From: Amaurobius ferox
Lineage: Eukaryota; Arthropoda; Arachnida; Araneae; Amaurobiidae
Direction: 5' to 3'
Length of the DNA: 64,000 bases
NCBI GenBank assembly: GCA_951213105.1
Contig: OX578137.1
Location: forward strand, 59,600,736 to 59,664,735
Position 1 is the first letter of the stretch. Each line of letters begins with the position of its first letter. Shown here piece by piece: positions 22,087 to 34,125 of this stretch. The notes under the pieces were generated by a model, which saw only the letters and a list, made by a program, of their open reading frames with translations, was not told the origin of the DNA and did not search any database. Made by a program: the position numbers and the translations under genes.

Positions 22087-22740
22087 AAATCTGAGGTGGG
22101 CAGCACATAACTTTCCATACAGACTCAAACCCTTTTTCTATTTCCTTCTTTCATAATTCATTAAATTGAATTTAGTTGACCAAAATAATACACGGATAAT
22201 TATTAAAAATAACACTGAATTTGCGATTTTAATTAAATTGTTCTTTTCACTTGGAGTCTGGGCGTATTTTCAAAAGTGTTGTCGCAAAAATGCTAAAAAC
22301 TCAACTACCTAGAGAATGCGGTTAGTCCTGTGGTAATGGGGTTGGTCTTATTCGTTGTCAAAAATTACATATAAAACAAGTATTTAATTGATGCATTTAA
22401 GCATATATTGTCTTTTATTACAGATTTTAACAATTTTCAAGGGCCGTTTTGTAAAAAATCCAAGTTCTATTTTTAAAAATTGTACCAATATCTAATCACT
22501 ACCAAGGTAACCAGCAAAAGACTTACCTACCAAATTTTATGAAATTTTGTTGAATAGATTTTGAGTTAGAGTTGATACATACGATACACAGACACACATG
22601 CAGATGTCACGCTAAAAATAGTTTTTCGTGTTCTAGAGGTCCCAAAACGTGTAGATCCGTTGAAAACTCGAGTTGCGATTTTCGACATGATTCTAATACT
22701 TTCCTTATACATTACCACGTATTGCAGGGAAAGTAAAAAC
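22087..22740 (-). repeat. R2 family copy 1, short subtype
   Basis: Its left end is TCTGAGGTGGGCAGCACATA and its right end contains TGCAGGGAAAGTA, so it is a reversed R2 copy. The 5' region includes GCAACTCGAGTTTTCAACGG and TTTTAGCGTGACATCTG, closest to the copies at 55.5 and 56.3 kb. The apparent 61-codon frame at 22566-22751 is a translation of the repeat, and a parallel frame occurs at 55.5 kb. Confidence 0.65.
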
Positions 22741-23395
22741 ATCTTAAACAATACATCAATTTGGACTTCCGGTTATATACAACACCATCAAATCTTGATC
22801 TTCCTATAATATACTGTTACATACCCCATTGGTAATTCAATTGGTTAGCCAATAGATAGATACCTTTACATTTAAAAATGTTAGGTATGAAAACTTGGCA
22901 TAATAAGTGGAGTTCAAATTTATTTCTTTTTAAATATTTTGCTTTTATTAAAAGTTTCAACTTTCAATGCTCTGTTCGTAGATTTAAAAGGCTAATAAAT
23001 AATTTATAGGCCACTAGATGGCAATAAAAAAATTATTGTTCATAACGCGTTGATATAAACGATGAAATATTAGTCTTTCATAGTAGCTTAACTGTCGAAA
23101 TCGCAATTTCTTTAGAAATGCGTCTATCATGTAGAGACTGTGTTTCTTTCGGACATACATCCAGGGGGCTTTGTCCCTCCTGAGACATTTTATATTAACT
23201 TTCTATTTTTGTGACAGTATTTAGATATATTTATATAGGGCAAATAGAAAACTTGCTCCCCCTAAAGTTTCATTCCCCCACCCCCCACTCCCACCCCCGG
23301 TTAAAAAATCCTGAAAGACTGCCTGCGTAGAGATCTGGTAAGTAGGAGAGATAGAGAAAGTTTGATATAGTTTTATATAACATTTTTACTTCCCT
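22741..23395. other. AT-rich spacer
   Basis: No gene seen. A C-rich patch lies at 23255-23300. Confidence 0.4.
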
Positions 23396-23512
23396 TATAT
23401 ACATAATGTATCAGGAAAGTATTGTGACGGCGTCGAAAATTCGAATTCGAGTTTTCGACGGGAGAACACGTTTCAAGCATCCCTGATCACGAATCAAACA
23501 TTTTTGAGATGA

Positions 23513-23560
<48 letters not shown>

Positions 23561-24372
23561 TGTGAAAGTGTGTGTGTGTGTGTGTGTGTGTCAGTGAGTC
23601 TGTGGAGACGATATCTCATGAACGAATGAAGCGATTGGAATGAAATTTAGTACAAAAAACCCAAACCATGAATACCGGAAGCCTATTGTTTTTACACGTA
23701 ATCGAATGTTCAGAATCCGCCCCCCTAAGTTTTCGAGTGAAATTTTTAAAAAATCATCAAAAAATCAAATCTTTAACAAAGTTACGCAAACAGACATTTC
23801 TGATGTAATTTTTCCTTAGAAAACGATTGACATAACCTTTAGAACGCTAGCATGAACCGTTCTCGAGATATTGCACATTTTTTAAATAAATTTATCAAAA
23901 AATCCCATATATTAAAAAAATATTAGATGTTGAGAAACATGTTCACTTTTCATATGTAATATCATGCGATAAATTTGGTGACATCATTCTAGTGGATCTA
24001 GCTCGTTCCATTCATGAGAAAAGATACTTTGAGTAATACTTTTGTATTTGAACGCCAATAGTCATTTATCTGCTATAAGAATAACTTATTTTTCCATCCA
24101 TATCGCTTGGCGAGATTTTGGTTACGAATTTAAGGAATGTCGCCAACTTGACGACTTTTTTAAATGTTGCCAAATTAACGAAAATCTCGCCAAATGGATA
24201 AAAATGACGCTAAATCAATAAAAATTACGACTAATTGTCGAAAATTCAATATCTTGTAAAGAATATAAGTATCTACTATAAGAAAAACCTATTTTTTTTA
24301 CTGTAAAAGTAGTAAATTCGTTGCATTATATAAGGAAAGTCATGTATTGCACACATCAGATTTTTTATTCCT
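23396..24372 (+). repeat. R2 family copy 2, near full length
   Basis: It begins with the hairpin-forming end (ACTTCCCTTATATACATAAT followed by GTATCAGGAAAGT) and ends in TATATAAGGAAAGTCATG plus CACATCAGATTTTTT. In between come the palindromic TTCGAATTCGAGTTTTCGAC, GTTTCAAGCATCCCTGA, a (TG)n microsatellite at 23517-23592, GGAGACGATATCTCATGAAC, and short repeats based on GCCAAATTAACGAAAATCTC and GGATAAAAATGACGC. No coding potential. The microsatellite is at a fixed place in the family. Confidence 0.75.
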
Positions 24373-25454
24373 TTAAATGCAGTTTATTTTAAAAATATTT
24401 ATATTCTAAATTATAGAAAGAACATCCACTTTCATAAAATAATTGTATGCAATGAATTAAAATTTGTAGTTTCCAAGTTATAATAGTTTCAGTGACCAAT
24501 TGCAATCGTATCAAGCCTTCACTGTGCGGTAACTTGATACATGCATTAGATTGGTTTGATACACTTTAAATTAAAAAAAAATCAACTTGCACAGGCTTTA
24601 ATTTCAAAGAAATGATATTCAGGTTAGTTGCATATTAAACAAAAATGCAAAAAAAATGAATATTTAAATAGAAATTAATCTTCTAACAAAAACTCACCAC
24701 TATATTCGTTTGATACATTTTAAATTGAAAATAAAAATAAATAAATAAACAACTCGCACAGACTTTAGTTTAAAATAAACTTTATTCAGTTTAGCTCTAC
24801 ATTGATAAAAAACAGGGAATAAAGAAAATTTAAATAAAAGTTAATCTTCCGATAAAAACTCATCAAAATTTTTGTTTGATACTCAAATTTCTTTTTATTG
24901 TAAGTAGAACATGGCTAAGCCTGTATTCATACAAGAATTTTAACTTTAGTTTAGTATTTAAAACAATGTTCTGAGGTAATTTATACATAAATGAGAAAAT
25001 GCATAAATTTTGTTAGTATCAAACCTTTACTAATCTAGCATATCAATCCTCCCCATACTACCACAGTAGCGTAACATCTACGTATAGGCTCATATTTTAC
25101 TATCTCTTGACTTCAAAATAACTATATATTATTTATAAGTATATATTATTTATCAACTACAAATTATCTATAATTAGTATTAAATTATCTTAACATAAAC
25201 TTAAGAAATGGATTATTGAATTTTTCTTAAGAATCTCAAAAAATTAAATCTAAACTCAATCTAGTGGTCGTTTGTCATTTAGATCTAGATTACTCGACTG
25301 TCCTATATAAAACTACATTTTAGCATACTTGTGGAAGATATGACGTCATCTGTTAAGAAGTGTTATAAATGTATAACCCTACCCCCATGCATCAAACATC
25401 CTCTACCTCCCCTTCTATTTCACGGACAGGCGAACTTGACGCAGACTAAAAATG
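24373..25454. repeat. AT-rich DNA with about three diverged 165-bp repeats
   Basis: GTTTGATACACTTTAAATT, then CAACTTGCACAGGCTTTA and TATTCAGGTTAG recurs as GTTTGATACATTTTAAATT, CAACTCGCACAGACTTTA and TATTCAGTTTAG about 165 bp later, with a third partial copy near 24870. The rest shows nothing recognisable. Confidence 0.5.
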
Positions 25455-26527
25455 ATATGACGTGTGCAGCACATGACTTTCTCATTCAGTAACTTCACTT
25501 CTTTTACAGAATGATGTACAAGATCCATGACCCAATGTCTTTAACATTGAATAGGGCGTTAGCATTTGTCGCTTTCCTTGATGGCAATGTGTAAAACTAT
25601 TTCGAAGTGCCAAATTTGCATATATTTAGCGCAGATCTAACTTGACAATTATAAATATTGCTATCTTCCGTTAAGCAGTATTGTCTTACATTGGAGACGT
25701 TAATGATTGGAAAATATTGAATTTTCCTCAATTTTTGGTATCATTTTCGTTAATTAAGCGTCATTTTTACCAATTTGGCAACATTTTCTTCAATTTGACA
25801 ACATATACTAAATGTCGCCAATTTATCTCAATTGTCAACCTATTTAAGGATACTTGCCATTTATTTTTGTTTTATGTAACTTTTCAAGTGCCAAATTAAC
25901 TTGTATTTTGCACAAATCTCACTTCAGGAAACGTTAGATTCGTGTTCAGGGATGTTGAAAACGTGCTCTTCGATCAAAAACTCGTATTTTGCGTCCTTTT
26001 TGCACTTGGCGACATATTGCCCTCTGTCAAAAAATGACCAATCCGCAAGGCCAACCTTTTTAATGATACTTACAACTTTTTTAATTTTATGTGACGTTTT
26101 CGACAAATTTATCTTAAAACATACTCTATCTCGAAAACGGTTTCAACATCACATTTTAAAGTTGGTATCATTCATTTTTAAATGATAAATTGCGTACAAA
26201 ATGATTATTTTTATAACATTAGTAAAGGTCCTGATTTTTTAATATTTTTTTCAAAAATTCATACGAAAATTGAGTGTGTTTAGAACATTCGATGGCGTTT
26301 AAAATTTTAAAATCAATATGTTTCCAACGTACACCGATTGCAATAAGCGTATCGTTTTATTCAAATCGTTTCGTTCGTAAGATATCGCTTACACACACAC
26401 ACAAAAAAAAATCAGCTCTACATCGTTCTATTTGAATTCAGACACTCTTGAAACGTGTTTTTCCGTCGAAAATTCTGATTCGAATTGTCGACCCCGTCAC
26501 AATACTTCCCTTATATGGAAAGTAACA
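25455..26527 (-). repeat. R2 family copy 3
   Basis: Reversed copy running from the GTGTGCAGCACATGACTTTC end at about 25465 to CACAATACTTCCCTTATATG at about 26500. It keeps the repeats with TTGGCGACATTTT-like spacing, the GTGAGATATCG-like block and the ACACACACACA microsatellite, which is very short here at 26392-26403. Confidence 0.7.
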
Positions 26528-27281
26528 TCTACACCTACAAAGTTCTAAAGCTTCAGCAAAAACTGTTTTTTCGTGACTCTTCCTTTCTCAGAACAGAGCT
26601 TGATCAAAAAAGAGAGTAAGATTGATATGCGTTGAATTCAATATAAAGTAACTAAAAAATGCTCAATTCATTACGAAAAGTACAGATCATGTAACCTGCA
26701 TGCTAAGTTAACTTATAATTCTACCGACAATTTTTACTACAAGACGTACACATGCTAGTTTAAATTAAAGTTCTACCTCTCAGATAAAATTGCACTTACA
26801 ATATTTCTCTCGGTATGAAAAATTATTCACAGTTCAAAGACCTAGTAGAATAAGACGATTCTGCATTTGAAATAATATTCTGAGACACCTCTGAAGACGC
26901 TTTAATGCTCCTTTCAAAAGAATTTTAATGTAAAGTCATTAAACATGACAAAATATGCGAGTTTGAGCATTTTCACTAAATGTATCCAGATTGCTTTAAA
27001 TTCAATGCATATGTATAACATGTTGCTGTATACATAATGTCAAAGACCAGATCATTAATTTGAAAGTATTTGATGTTACACATTGGCTAAATATTCAATT
27101 TTTTTTTTTGCTGGGGGGGGGGAGTTAAATTACATGCACTGGTTTTCGGGGCTCATTTCCATCTTTTATGAAAAGTCATTAATGCTTAGAACTAATTTCC
27201 TAAAGGTCTACAGCTTTGCATTTGACTTTTTTCCCCATCTCTAACAGAAAGCGATAAAGCTCCCACCCGTACACACCCTAA
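26528..27281 (+). repeat. Repeat E copy 2 within AT-rich DNA
   Basis: About 26640-27090 is colinear with 20600-21070. A G-run of eight lies at 27113-27121. No gene. Confidence 0.5.
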
Positions 27282-27739
27282 TGCCCCCTATTACACGACA
27301 GTAATTTAGGACAACAAACCGTTCGCAAAACAGCTCAGACAGCAAATTTAGCCACAATATATTAAGTTTAACCCGAAAATGTTGTTGTTGAGAAAACGGC
27401 TGTGCGAAAATCGATCAATCAGAAGGGCGTAAATCCTAAACGTCACGGGTCACGTGCTTTCGAGTTATTTTATTTCTTACTTTAATGGCGACCAAGATGG
27501 CTGATAGACTGTTTTAAAATGCAGAAATGGAAGCTGATATTATTGAACTTATTCAATCCAAACGGAACCTTTGAGATGTTAAGAGTACTCTTTACAGTAA
27601 GAGAACTCTAAAGCTTCCCCATTTGCTGCTTGAAGTGACGTCACTTTCATTCTGTGCCGCGTGGAGTGACGTCACAATCGTCACAAAGCTGTTTTGCGAA
27701 CAGTTCGTTGTCCTAAATTACTATCGTGTAATAGGGGCT
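27282..27739. mobile_element. MITE with about 52-bp terminal inverted repeats, TAA flanks
   Basis: The left end GCCCCCTATTACACGACAGT and the reverse complement of the right end GCCCCTATTACACGATAGT continue to match through AATTTAGGACAAC and GTTCGCAAAACAGCT, about 52 bp with few mismatches. TAA occurs on both sides (27279-27281 and 27740-27742), which fits a PIF/Harbinger-type 3-bp duplication if one outer base is allowed to differ. The 350-bp interior has no transposase. It includes a TGTTGTTGTTGAGA string that only superficially resembles the S1 tail. Confidence 0.75.
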
Positions 27740-27810
27740 TAACAAAAAGGAGCTATCCCCCCTTAAGTTGTCTCATCGTATAATGCAATCGGGGATTTTC
27801 ATACACTTCC

Positions 27811-28992
27811 ATAAAAAATCTGATGAAGGCAGCACATGACTTTCCCTGTACAATGCAATGTATTTGCCTCTATCACAGTAAAAAATGTATGCGATCTAAG
27901 ACACAACGTTCTGAATGTTGAATTGCACCTTTGGTGCTTTTCCGGATGACAAAATGTAAAACTATTTCATAGTACCCAATTAACTTATATTTCAGGCAAC
28001 TCTAAATTGACAATTATTAATATTGATAACATCCGCAATAAGCAATGTAGTCTATATATTAAAATATTTTAAAGAATCGTTCATAGATTTGGCATCGTTT
28101 TTGTTAACTTCATTTTTGTAATTTTAACGATATTTTCTTCAATCTTGAGCGAAATATTGCCAAGTTGGCGATGTTTCGCTAAATGAGTCCTCAAGTTCAC
28201 TGAATGTATCACCAAGCATTACAAGCTAACAAAGATGAAAGCATTTCATATATATAAATGACCGTTGGCCAATTGCTAGGAGTCAAAAGGGAGAACTATT
28301 ACACAACATACCTTCTTGAGGGTACGGTCCCTGTGGATGCCTCCCCCACTGGGTTCCGGTCTAAATTGGGTGGCACTTCCCGGCCGTCCAAACAGTTACC
28401 TTACACCTTTCTGGTAGGTCGGACGGTCTGGGTCTCAACAACAACAACAACAACATACCTTCTTTCGTGAATGGAACAAACTAGATCCACGAGAATGATT
28501 TTAACAAATTTATAATATTACATATGGAAATTGAACATATTTCACCATTTTTTTAATTTGTGATTTTTTTTCATAAATTTATTAAAAAAGTACAATATCT
28601 CAAGAACAGTTAATGCTAGTGTTTTAAATATTATGCCAATCATTTTCTAATGAAAAATTACATAGGAAATGATTATTTACATAACATTGTCAAAAGTTCT
28701 GATTTTTTTATGATTTTTTTTCAAATTTTTATTTTTGGGAGCCTTCTAAACATTCGATTGCGATTAAAATCAATGTGCTTCAAGTATTTACTGATTGAAA
28801 TTTTTTTTTACCACATTTCATTTGAAATGCTCCATTTGTTCGTGAGATATCGTCTCACAGACTCACGGATACATACACACACACATCACCTTAAACACGT
28901 TTGATTCGTGTTCAGGAATGCTTGAAAAGTGCTCTTCCGTCGAAAAGTCGAATTCGAATTTTCTATCCCAGTCATAACACTTTCCCTATACA
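27811..28992 (-). repeat. R2 family copy 4, with nested SINE
   Basis: Reversed copy from ATCTGATGAAGGCAGCACAT at about 27817 to ACTTTCCCTATACATGG at about 28979. SINE S1 copy e has inserted at 28318-28452, so this R2 copy is older than that SINE insertion. Confidence 0.7.
28318..28452 (+). mobile_element. SINE S1 copy e, 5'-truncated, (AAC)n tail
   Basis: It contains only the 3' part of the S1 body, from AGGGTACGGTCCCTG through CCGGTCTAAATTGGGTGGCA and GGTCGGACGGTCTGGG, and ends in TCTCAACAACAACAACAACA. Perfect duplications ACATACCTTCTT lie at 28306-28317 and 28453-28464. The 5' truncation plus target duplication is typical of LINE-machinery retroposition. The tail assigns it to the 5S-headed subfamily, although the head itself is missing. 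Confidence 0.9.
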
Positions 28993-30399
28993 TGGCTGGG
29001 GTATTCACATGTTCCTAGTCTGCCAAACCCAAATCGAATCAGGTCTCATAATATTATTGATTATTCCATCTCTAGCACATAGAAAAATGTGTTGAGTAAT
29101 TTGTGGTGTTCTTATCAGCTTCACGACATTTGTCCCTTCACAACATGGGCTCTCTCTATTATATCCAATTAGAGAACGTGTCCTTGCTAAACTATGAAGG
29201 TCTTTTTGGAGCATGCAAATTAGAAGGGAATTAATTTTAGCAGTTCAGTATATTTAATATTATAGTCTTCATTCTTACACATTGTCCGTATTGTCGGCAG
29301 TCCTTTTCGTTGCTCAAGTCCTTGGATAGTCAAGTCCAGTCCTTGGGTCTTCAACATTGTCCCTATTTTGACCTTATCCTTACATATTATCCATATATCC
29401 CTATATTTTCATCCGCAATTGAGTTTCCACATTTGGCGAGAAATGGGAACGGTATAATACTACTGCCATCTAGGCTGAAAAATCTATATAGTTCAAGTTA
29501 TTAGATAATGTATTTCCACATAAAATTGAAATGTGAAAATGATGTATATATTCGTTCGTGAGTTATCGCATACACACCTCAGTATATTCGCACGCTTATA
29601 CATAGTGTTACAGATACCTAACAGGCAACCATTGTTATTATTAAAGTCCCAGATCGTTTGACATTGGCGACAAATTCGATATCCTTAAATGGGAGAAATA
29701 TCGCCAACTTAATAAGTTTTAGAAACTTGTCCTTGGAAAGTTGTGGAGATTAATTAAAAACTTGCGAGCTTTTTCCAGGCCTTTCCGTAGAGGGCATATA
29801 AGCTATTTATCGTCCAATTGAAATTTTTGGCGATATCTAACAATATACACGCAAATGAACATTTTTTAGAAAGTATTAGAAGCGTGTTCAAGCAGTCTGA
29901 AAACTACTGGGCTTTCAGTTGATCTAAGACTATTTCCTGCAGTGGTTTTTATTGCTGATTAGAACGATATTTCAGAAAATGGAATTCTAGCCACTAACGT
30001 GTTTATTTTTGCTTATGAGAAAATATCTCAATATTACGATTTATGAGACAATTCTAACACATTCATATCTCTGTTTTAAAATATAAAAGGATATCCCGCG
30101 TGGAAAAGTTCCATTTTAATGATTAATACCCCGTCTAGAGATATGTCAGGATAATACTGACAAATGTGCTTTTGCATTTCTGACGTATCATTCGATTTTC
30201 CTGTTTATGTGCAGTGTCATATCAAGTTAAGGTGAATGCAGTACCATTTGCAAAAAATTACAATATTTAAATATTTATAAAATTTGTTATAGTTGTCTTT
30301 TAAGCTAATTTTTCGTTGCTTAAGTTAGTAAATGCAAGGGACGATTAAATTTGTTTCAAGTATAATGTTACTGGATTTGAGGACAATTTATCAACAATT
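28993..30399. other. Intergenic DNA, no gene
   Basis: Only short frames occur. A small piece at about 29660-29720 has the TTGGCGACAAATTC and ATATCGCCAACTT motifs of the R2 internal minisatellite. Confidence 0.4.
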
Positions 30400-30672
30400 C
30401 GACCCAGGCCGTCCGACCTACCCAAAGGTGTAAAGTATCTGTTTAGACGGCCGGGAACTGACACCCAATTTAGACTAGAACCCAGTGGGGGGCAGCATCT
30501 ACAGGGACCGTACCCTCCTTCCCCTACCACCAACCTCTCGGAACACTTACGGACCCACAGATTTAACGTGTCCGTACTCCTCGTGCACACGGGACCAGTT
30601 TGGGTAGAGGTAGAAATTAAACTCGGGTCATCCGAGTGCAATTCCCACTCGCTAACCACTAGGCTGTCCCTC
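30400..30672 (-). mobile_element. SINE S1 copy f, tRNA head
   Basis: The minus strand starts GGGACAGCCTAGTGGTTAGC (A box), then has CTCGGATGACCCGAGTTTAA (decayed B box, GAGTTTAATTTC), and the full S1 body to GGCCTGGGTCG. The tail is lost. Its apparent 123-codon frame at 30345-30716 is not a gene. Confidence 0.85.
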
Positions 30673-30794
30673 TCCAGCCTTCTTCGTGAATTCTTGAAAT
30701 GTTTTGTTTTCGACAAATGGTCATGTCGATATATAAGTCACCAATAATTATAATTGGCATTGAAATATAACCAATGTCGGCACTTACTTCTAGA

Positions 30795-30856
30795 CCTTCT
30801 CGGATCGTCTGAAGGTAATCCCCGCGCGCTAACCACTGGGCCGTCGCACTCCCAAT
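30795..30856 (-). mobile_element. SINE S1 head fragment
   Basis: The minus strand has GGAGTGCGACGGCCCAGTGG followed by TTAGCGCGC, the S1 tRNA A box, then jumps to CAGACGATCCGAGAAGG, a remnant of the region before the B box. The body is absent. Confidence 0.65.
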
Positions 30857-30869
30857 TTTAGAAATTTGA

Positions 30870-31670
30870 ATATTTTTTTATGATAATTTGAGTTTTCGAG
30901 AAAAACGCAGAATTCACTTAAGTGTCTTTTTCTCGATATTTCTAGTAGAAGCCAATATTTTGAAATTAAAAATAAATTGGCAACATTCCGCCAAATTCGT
31001 CGTCAAAATCTCGCCCAGCCTTATGGACGGAGAAATAAGTTATTCTTATAGCAGATAAATGACTATTGGCCTTCAAATAATAAAATGTTGCCCAAAGCAT
31101 ATTTTCTCATGAATGGAAAGAGCAAGATCCACGAGAATGATGCTAATTGATATTACATATGAAAAGTGAACATATTTCACAATAGTTAATATTTTTTTGT
31201 TTTACGTGATTTTCTGATAAATTTATTTGAAAAATGTGCAATATCTCAAAAACGATTCATACTAATATTCTAAAGTTTATTTAAATCATTTTCTATTGAA
31301 AAATTGCATAAGAAATGACTATTTGCTTAACTTTATTAAAGGTTTTGATTTTTTGAAGATTTTTTCAAAATTTCACTGGAAAATTTAGGAGAGTTCTGAA
31401 TATTCGATTGCGCTTAAAAACAATAGACTTCCAGCATACCCGGATTATAACTTTTGTACCAAATTTCGTTCTAATCTCTCCATTCGTTCGTGAAATATTG
31501 TCTCCACAGACTCATTGACACGCACACACACACACAGGCATCACCTCAAAAACGGATTCGTGTTCAGGGATGCTTGAATCTTGCTCTCCCGTCGAAAACT
31601 CGAATTGGAATTTCCGATCCCATCACAATTCTTTCCTTATACATTGTACTATGTATATAAGGGAAATAAT
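30870..31670 (-). repeat. R2 family copy 5
   Basis: Reversed copy lacking its 3' end on the left. It includes AACATTCCGCCAAATTCGTC, AAAGAGCAAGATCCACGAG, CGTGAAATATTGTCTCCACA, a short (CA)n, and the palindromic 5' hairpin TTTCCTTATACATTGT and ACTATGTATATAAGGGAAA at 31630-31668, which is well preserved here. Confidence 0.7.
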
Positions 31671-32539
31671 ATGGATAAAAATTTTAGATATTAAATTAGG
31701 ACGAACATTAATTTATGATCACGGCAATAATTGATGACATCGCAGCAATAATTGATGAAACCACGGCACTTGAGATTTGTAGACTCAGTCGACTCTGCGG
31801 GTTATAAGAGATTCTCCAATAGAAGCCCAGACCAGGCTCCTCCCAGATGCCTGTGAGCTAATGAGCAGACAGAGGCCTACAAACCAATGGGCAGCCGAAG
31901 GAAGCTCACAATAACTCCGTGAAACAGATTGAAACCCGTGAAACAAATAACCCCGTGAAACAGATTGAAGGATGAAAAGTGTCATTTCATTCAGTTCAAC
32001 ACATTACATTATGGATACACAGTTGCAAGTTAATAAGAGTCTGTACAAGTACTTGATGAAAAGGAGTTAGATTCTGTACGTTATGAAGAAGTGATTCGTT
32101 TGTGAGTGATGTTAAAAAGTGCAACTACGGATCCTACCAATAAACACCGAATGATGTGCATAAAAGTGATAAAGTAACCTATTTATTATCTTATATGAAG
32201 AGATAGCGTAAATCTGACTCTGAGTCACTTAAAAGAACTGTATCACACGTAATTACTAATGTTGATTGATAATTTATGCAATGTCGAATATTAAGTGTGG
32301 ATTTAATTATGAATATTTAAATAATAATTTTATAAATAACAATTTTAATAAAATTTAAATTTGTGAAAAAATATGTCTCTACACTGTGCAATGTTAAATA
32401 GTTTCATTGAATATGTGTTAACCAATTTACTTTCAATTAACACCGGACAACACACACAATGGTGGGTTATCACAACAGTACTATATAAATACTACATATA
32501 TTTACAACACAGCAGCAGCAACAAGTAAAAGTATTTTTA
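31671..32539. other. Unclassified segment, possible decayed LTR
   Basis: About 31740-32160 has balanced composition and short repeated phrases (GCAATAATTGATGA twice; CCGTGAAACAGATTGAA twice). An LTR origin is only a guess, as no paired LTR, primer-binding site or protein domain was found. Confidence 0.25.
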
Positions 32540-32880
32540 ATTTACGCCAGTGTCATTCGATCCGTCTCAGCTTCGAGTCCTAGAGAAAAATCTAAAATTT
32601 CAAATATTCGAATAAATGGTGACTGTGTAAAGGAGTAATCAAAAAGCTCAAAACTATTTTGTTTAATTATTGAGCACGTAACCTTGATTTTGTGTTCATG
32701 CGATCCGTCTCAGCTTCGAGATGAACCAAAAATTTGAAAATTCGACCATAAAGATGACGATACAAATAGATTTTCATTGCGTACGGAAGTACAAAATGGT
32801 TCAGTCGTACTAAATTTACAATGTAAACAACAAACTTAATTGTATACGAACAGATAATCAAAAACTGAAAATCTAAGATA
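32540..32880 (+). repeat. Two direct repeats of about 143 bp
   Basis: CGATCCGTCTCAGCTTCGAG occurs at about 32558 and again at about 32701, each followed by AAATTTCAAATATTCGA or AAATTTGAAAATTCGAC and later a TAATCAAAAA block. Confidence 0.6.
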
Positions 32881-33399
32881 ATAATGCGGTTCTCTTTGAA
32901 AACAAAATTTTTTAACTATTTTTTTCAAACTAGGTTTAACAACTGAAATCCTCAATATAACGAAAGCTAATCTTGAATATAATAACTTAATGGACAATTA
33001 ATGTTTCTGCAAATTGTTTAAAATTCCTAATTTAACTCCAAAAGTATTAAATCCATATCAGTTTCAACCAATGTAGCTTTAATGACATTTATCATAATTC
33101 TTAATTTCCTGCGTATAATCCGCGGATTATCTATTAAATAAAACTTCAAACTTTGAAAGTGAGGATTATCCAAGGCAAATTTTTCCGAGCGAAAAAACAG
33201 TTATTGTGCAAATATAAAATATAAGAAGCATATATAAATAACATTGTACTAATAGAAAATAAAAAAAATTTTGTATAAAATATGTTCTTCTGAATTAACA
33301 ATCGTTAATTTAACATCACAATCGTGTCACTTACTCAAATACAATACAAATTTCAATATTTTAACTACTTTTGCAAAGATGTATAGGAAGGTGTGCCAA
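32881..33399. other. AT-rich spacer
   Basis: No feature recognised. Confidence 0.4.
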
Positions 33400-33660
33400 A
33401 TATATCTACGGATTGGGTGTGCCAAATATATCTACAGATTATACAGGGCTGGGGATTATACTAATTATACGGCACTACGAATTATACGGCAGATTATAAG
33501 GATTATACAGCGCTGCGGATTATACGTAGCTGTGGATTACACGGATTATACAGCACTACAGGATATGAGGATTATTATTTAGCTCTGCGGATTATTACCT
33601 TTTCTTTCTCATTAAAATACGCTTAGGGATTATGCACCGCCGCAGATTATACATAGGAAA
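33400..33660 (+). repeat. Irregular GGATTATAC minisatellite
   Basis: GGATTATAC or close variants occur about a dozen times with spacers such as GCGCTGC, GGCACTAC and GTAGCTG. Related GGATTAT words also occur at 33110-33170. Confidence 0.65.
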
Positions 33661-34125
33661 TTACCGTAGTTAGTCTCTCGGAATACATTCATGAGAAAAC
33701 AAACAAGTTTAATCTAAATGCAAAAATATCCAGTATTTCAAATGAATTTTAACGGCAAAAGTGAATGGAAAAGATAAGCGGAGTTTTCACATCTGAATAT
33801 TGCGTAAACAAATAAATTGCAATGATTTAGCTTGTGAAGAGCAAGAGTGTTCATTAATAAAAGTGGCAGAATTTTGAGCATTGCTGGTACGAGCTACTAA
33901 TTTTTCTGAGTTAAAGGGTTAAATAATATAAAATTTCATTTGTGCTAAGCCATATTTCCTTTTTATGCACAAAAATAAGAATTTCTGTGCACTCTAAAAT
34001 TTATTTAACGAGCCTTTATATAATACACATCCTATTTAACGAATTTTTTTTTAAATTAGAGTGAAAGTTTCGAAATTTTATATTTTCTTGACATGGCAGC
34101 ATAGGACAAATTTTGTCATAATAGG

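Noticed and set aside
27374..27384. A TGTTGTTGTTGAGA string taken as another S1 SINE tail
   Set aside because: The following sequence does not match the S1 body and it lies inside the MITE at 27282-27739.
30345..30716. A 123-codon minus-strand frame
   Set aside because: It lies over SINE S1 copy f; similar frames over other S1 copies (11242-11463, 19408-19734) show that they are by-products of the repeat.
31740..32160. A long terminal repeat
   Set aside because: No second copy, primer-binding site or coding domain to support it; kept only as an unclassified segment.
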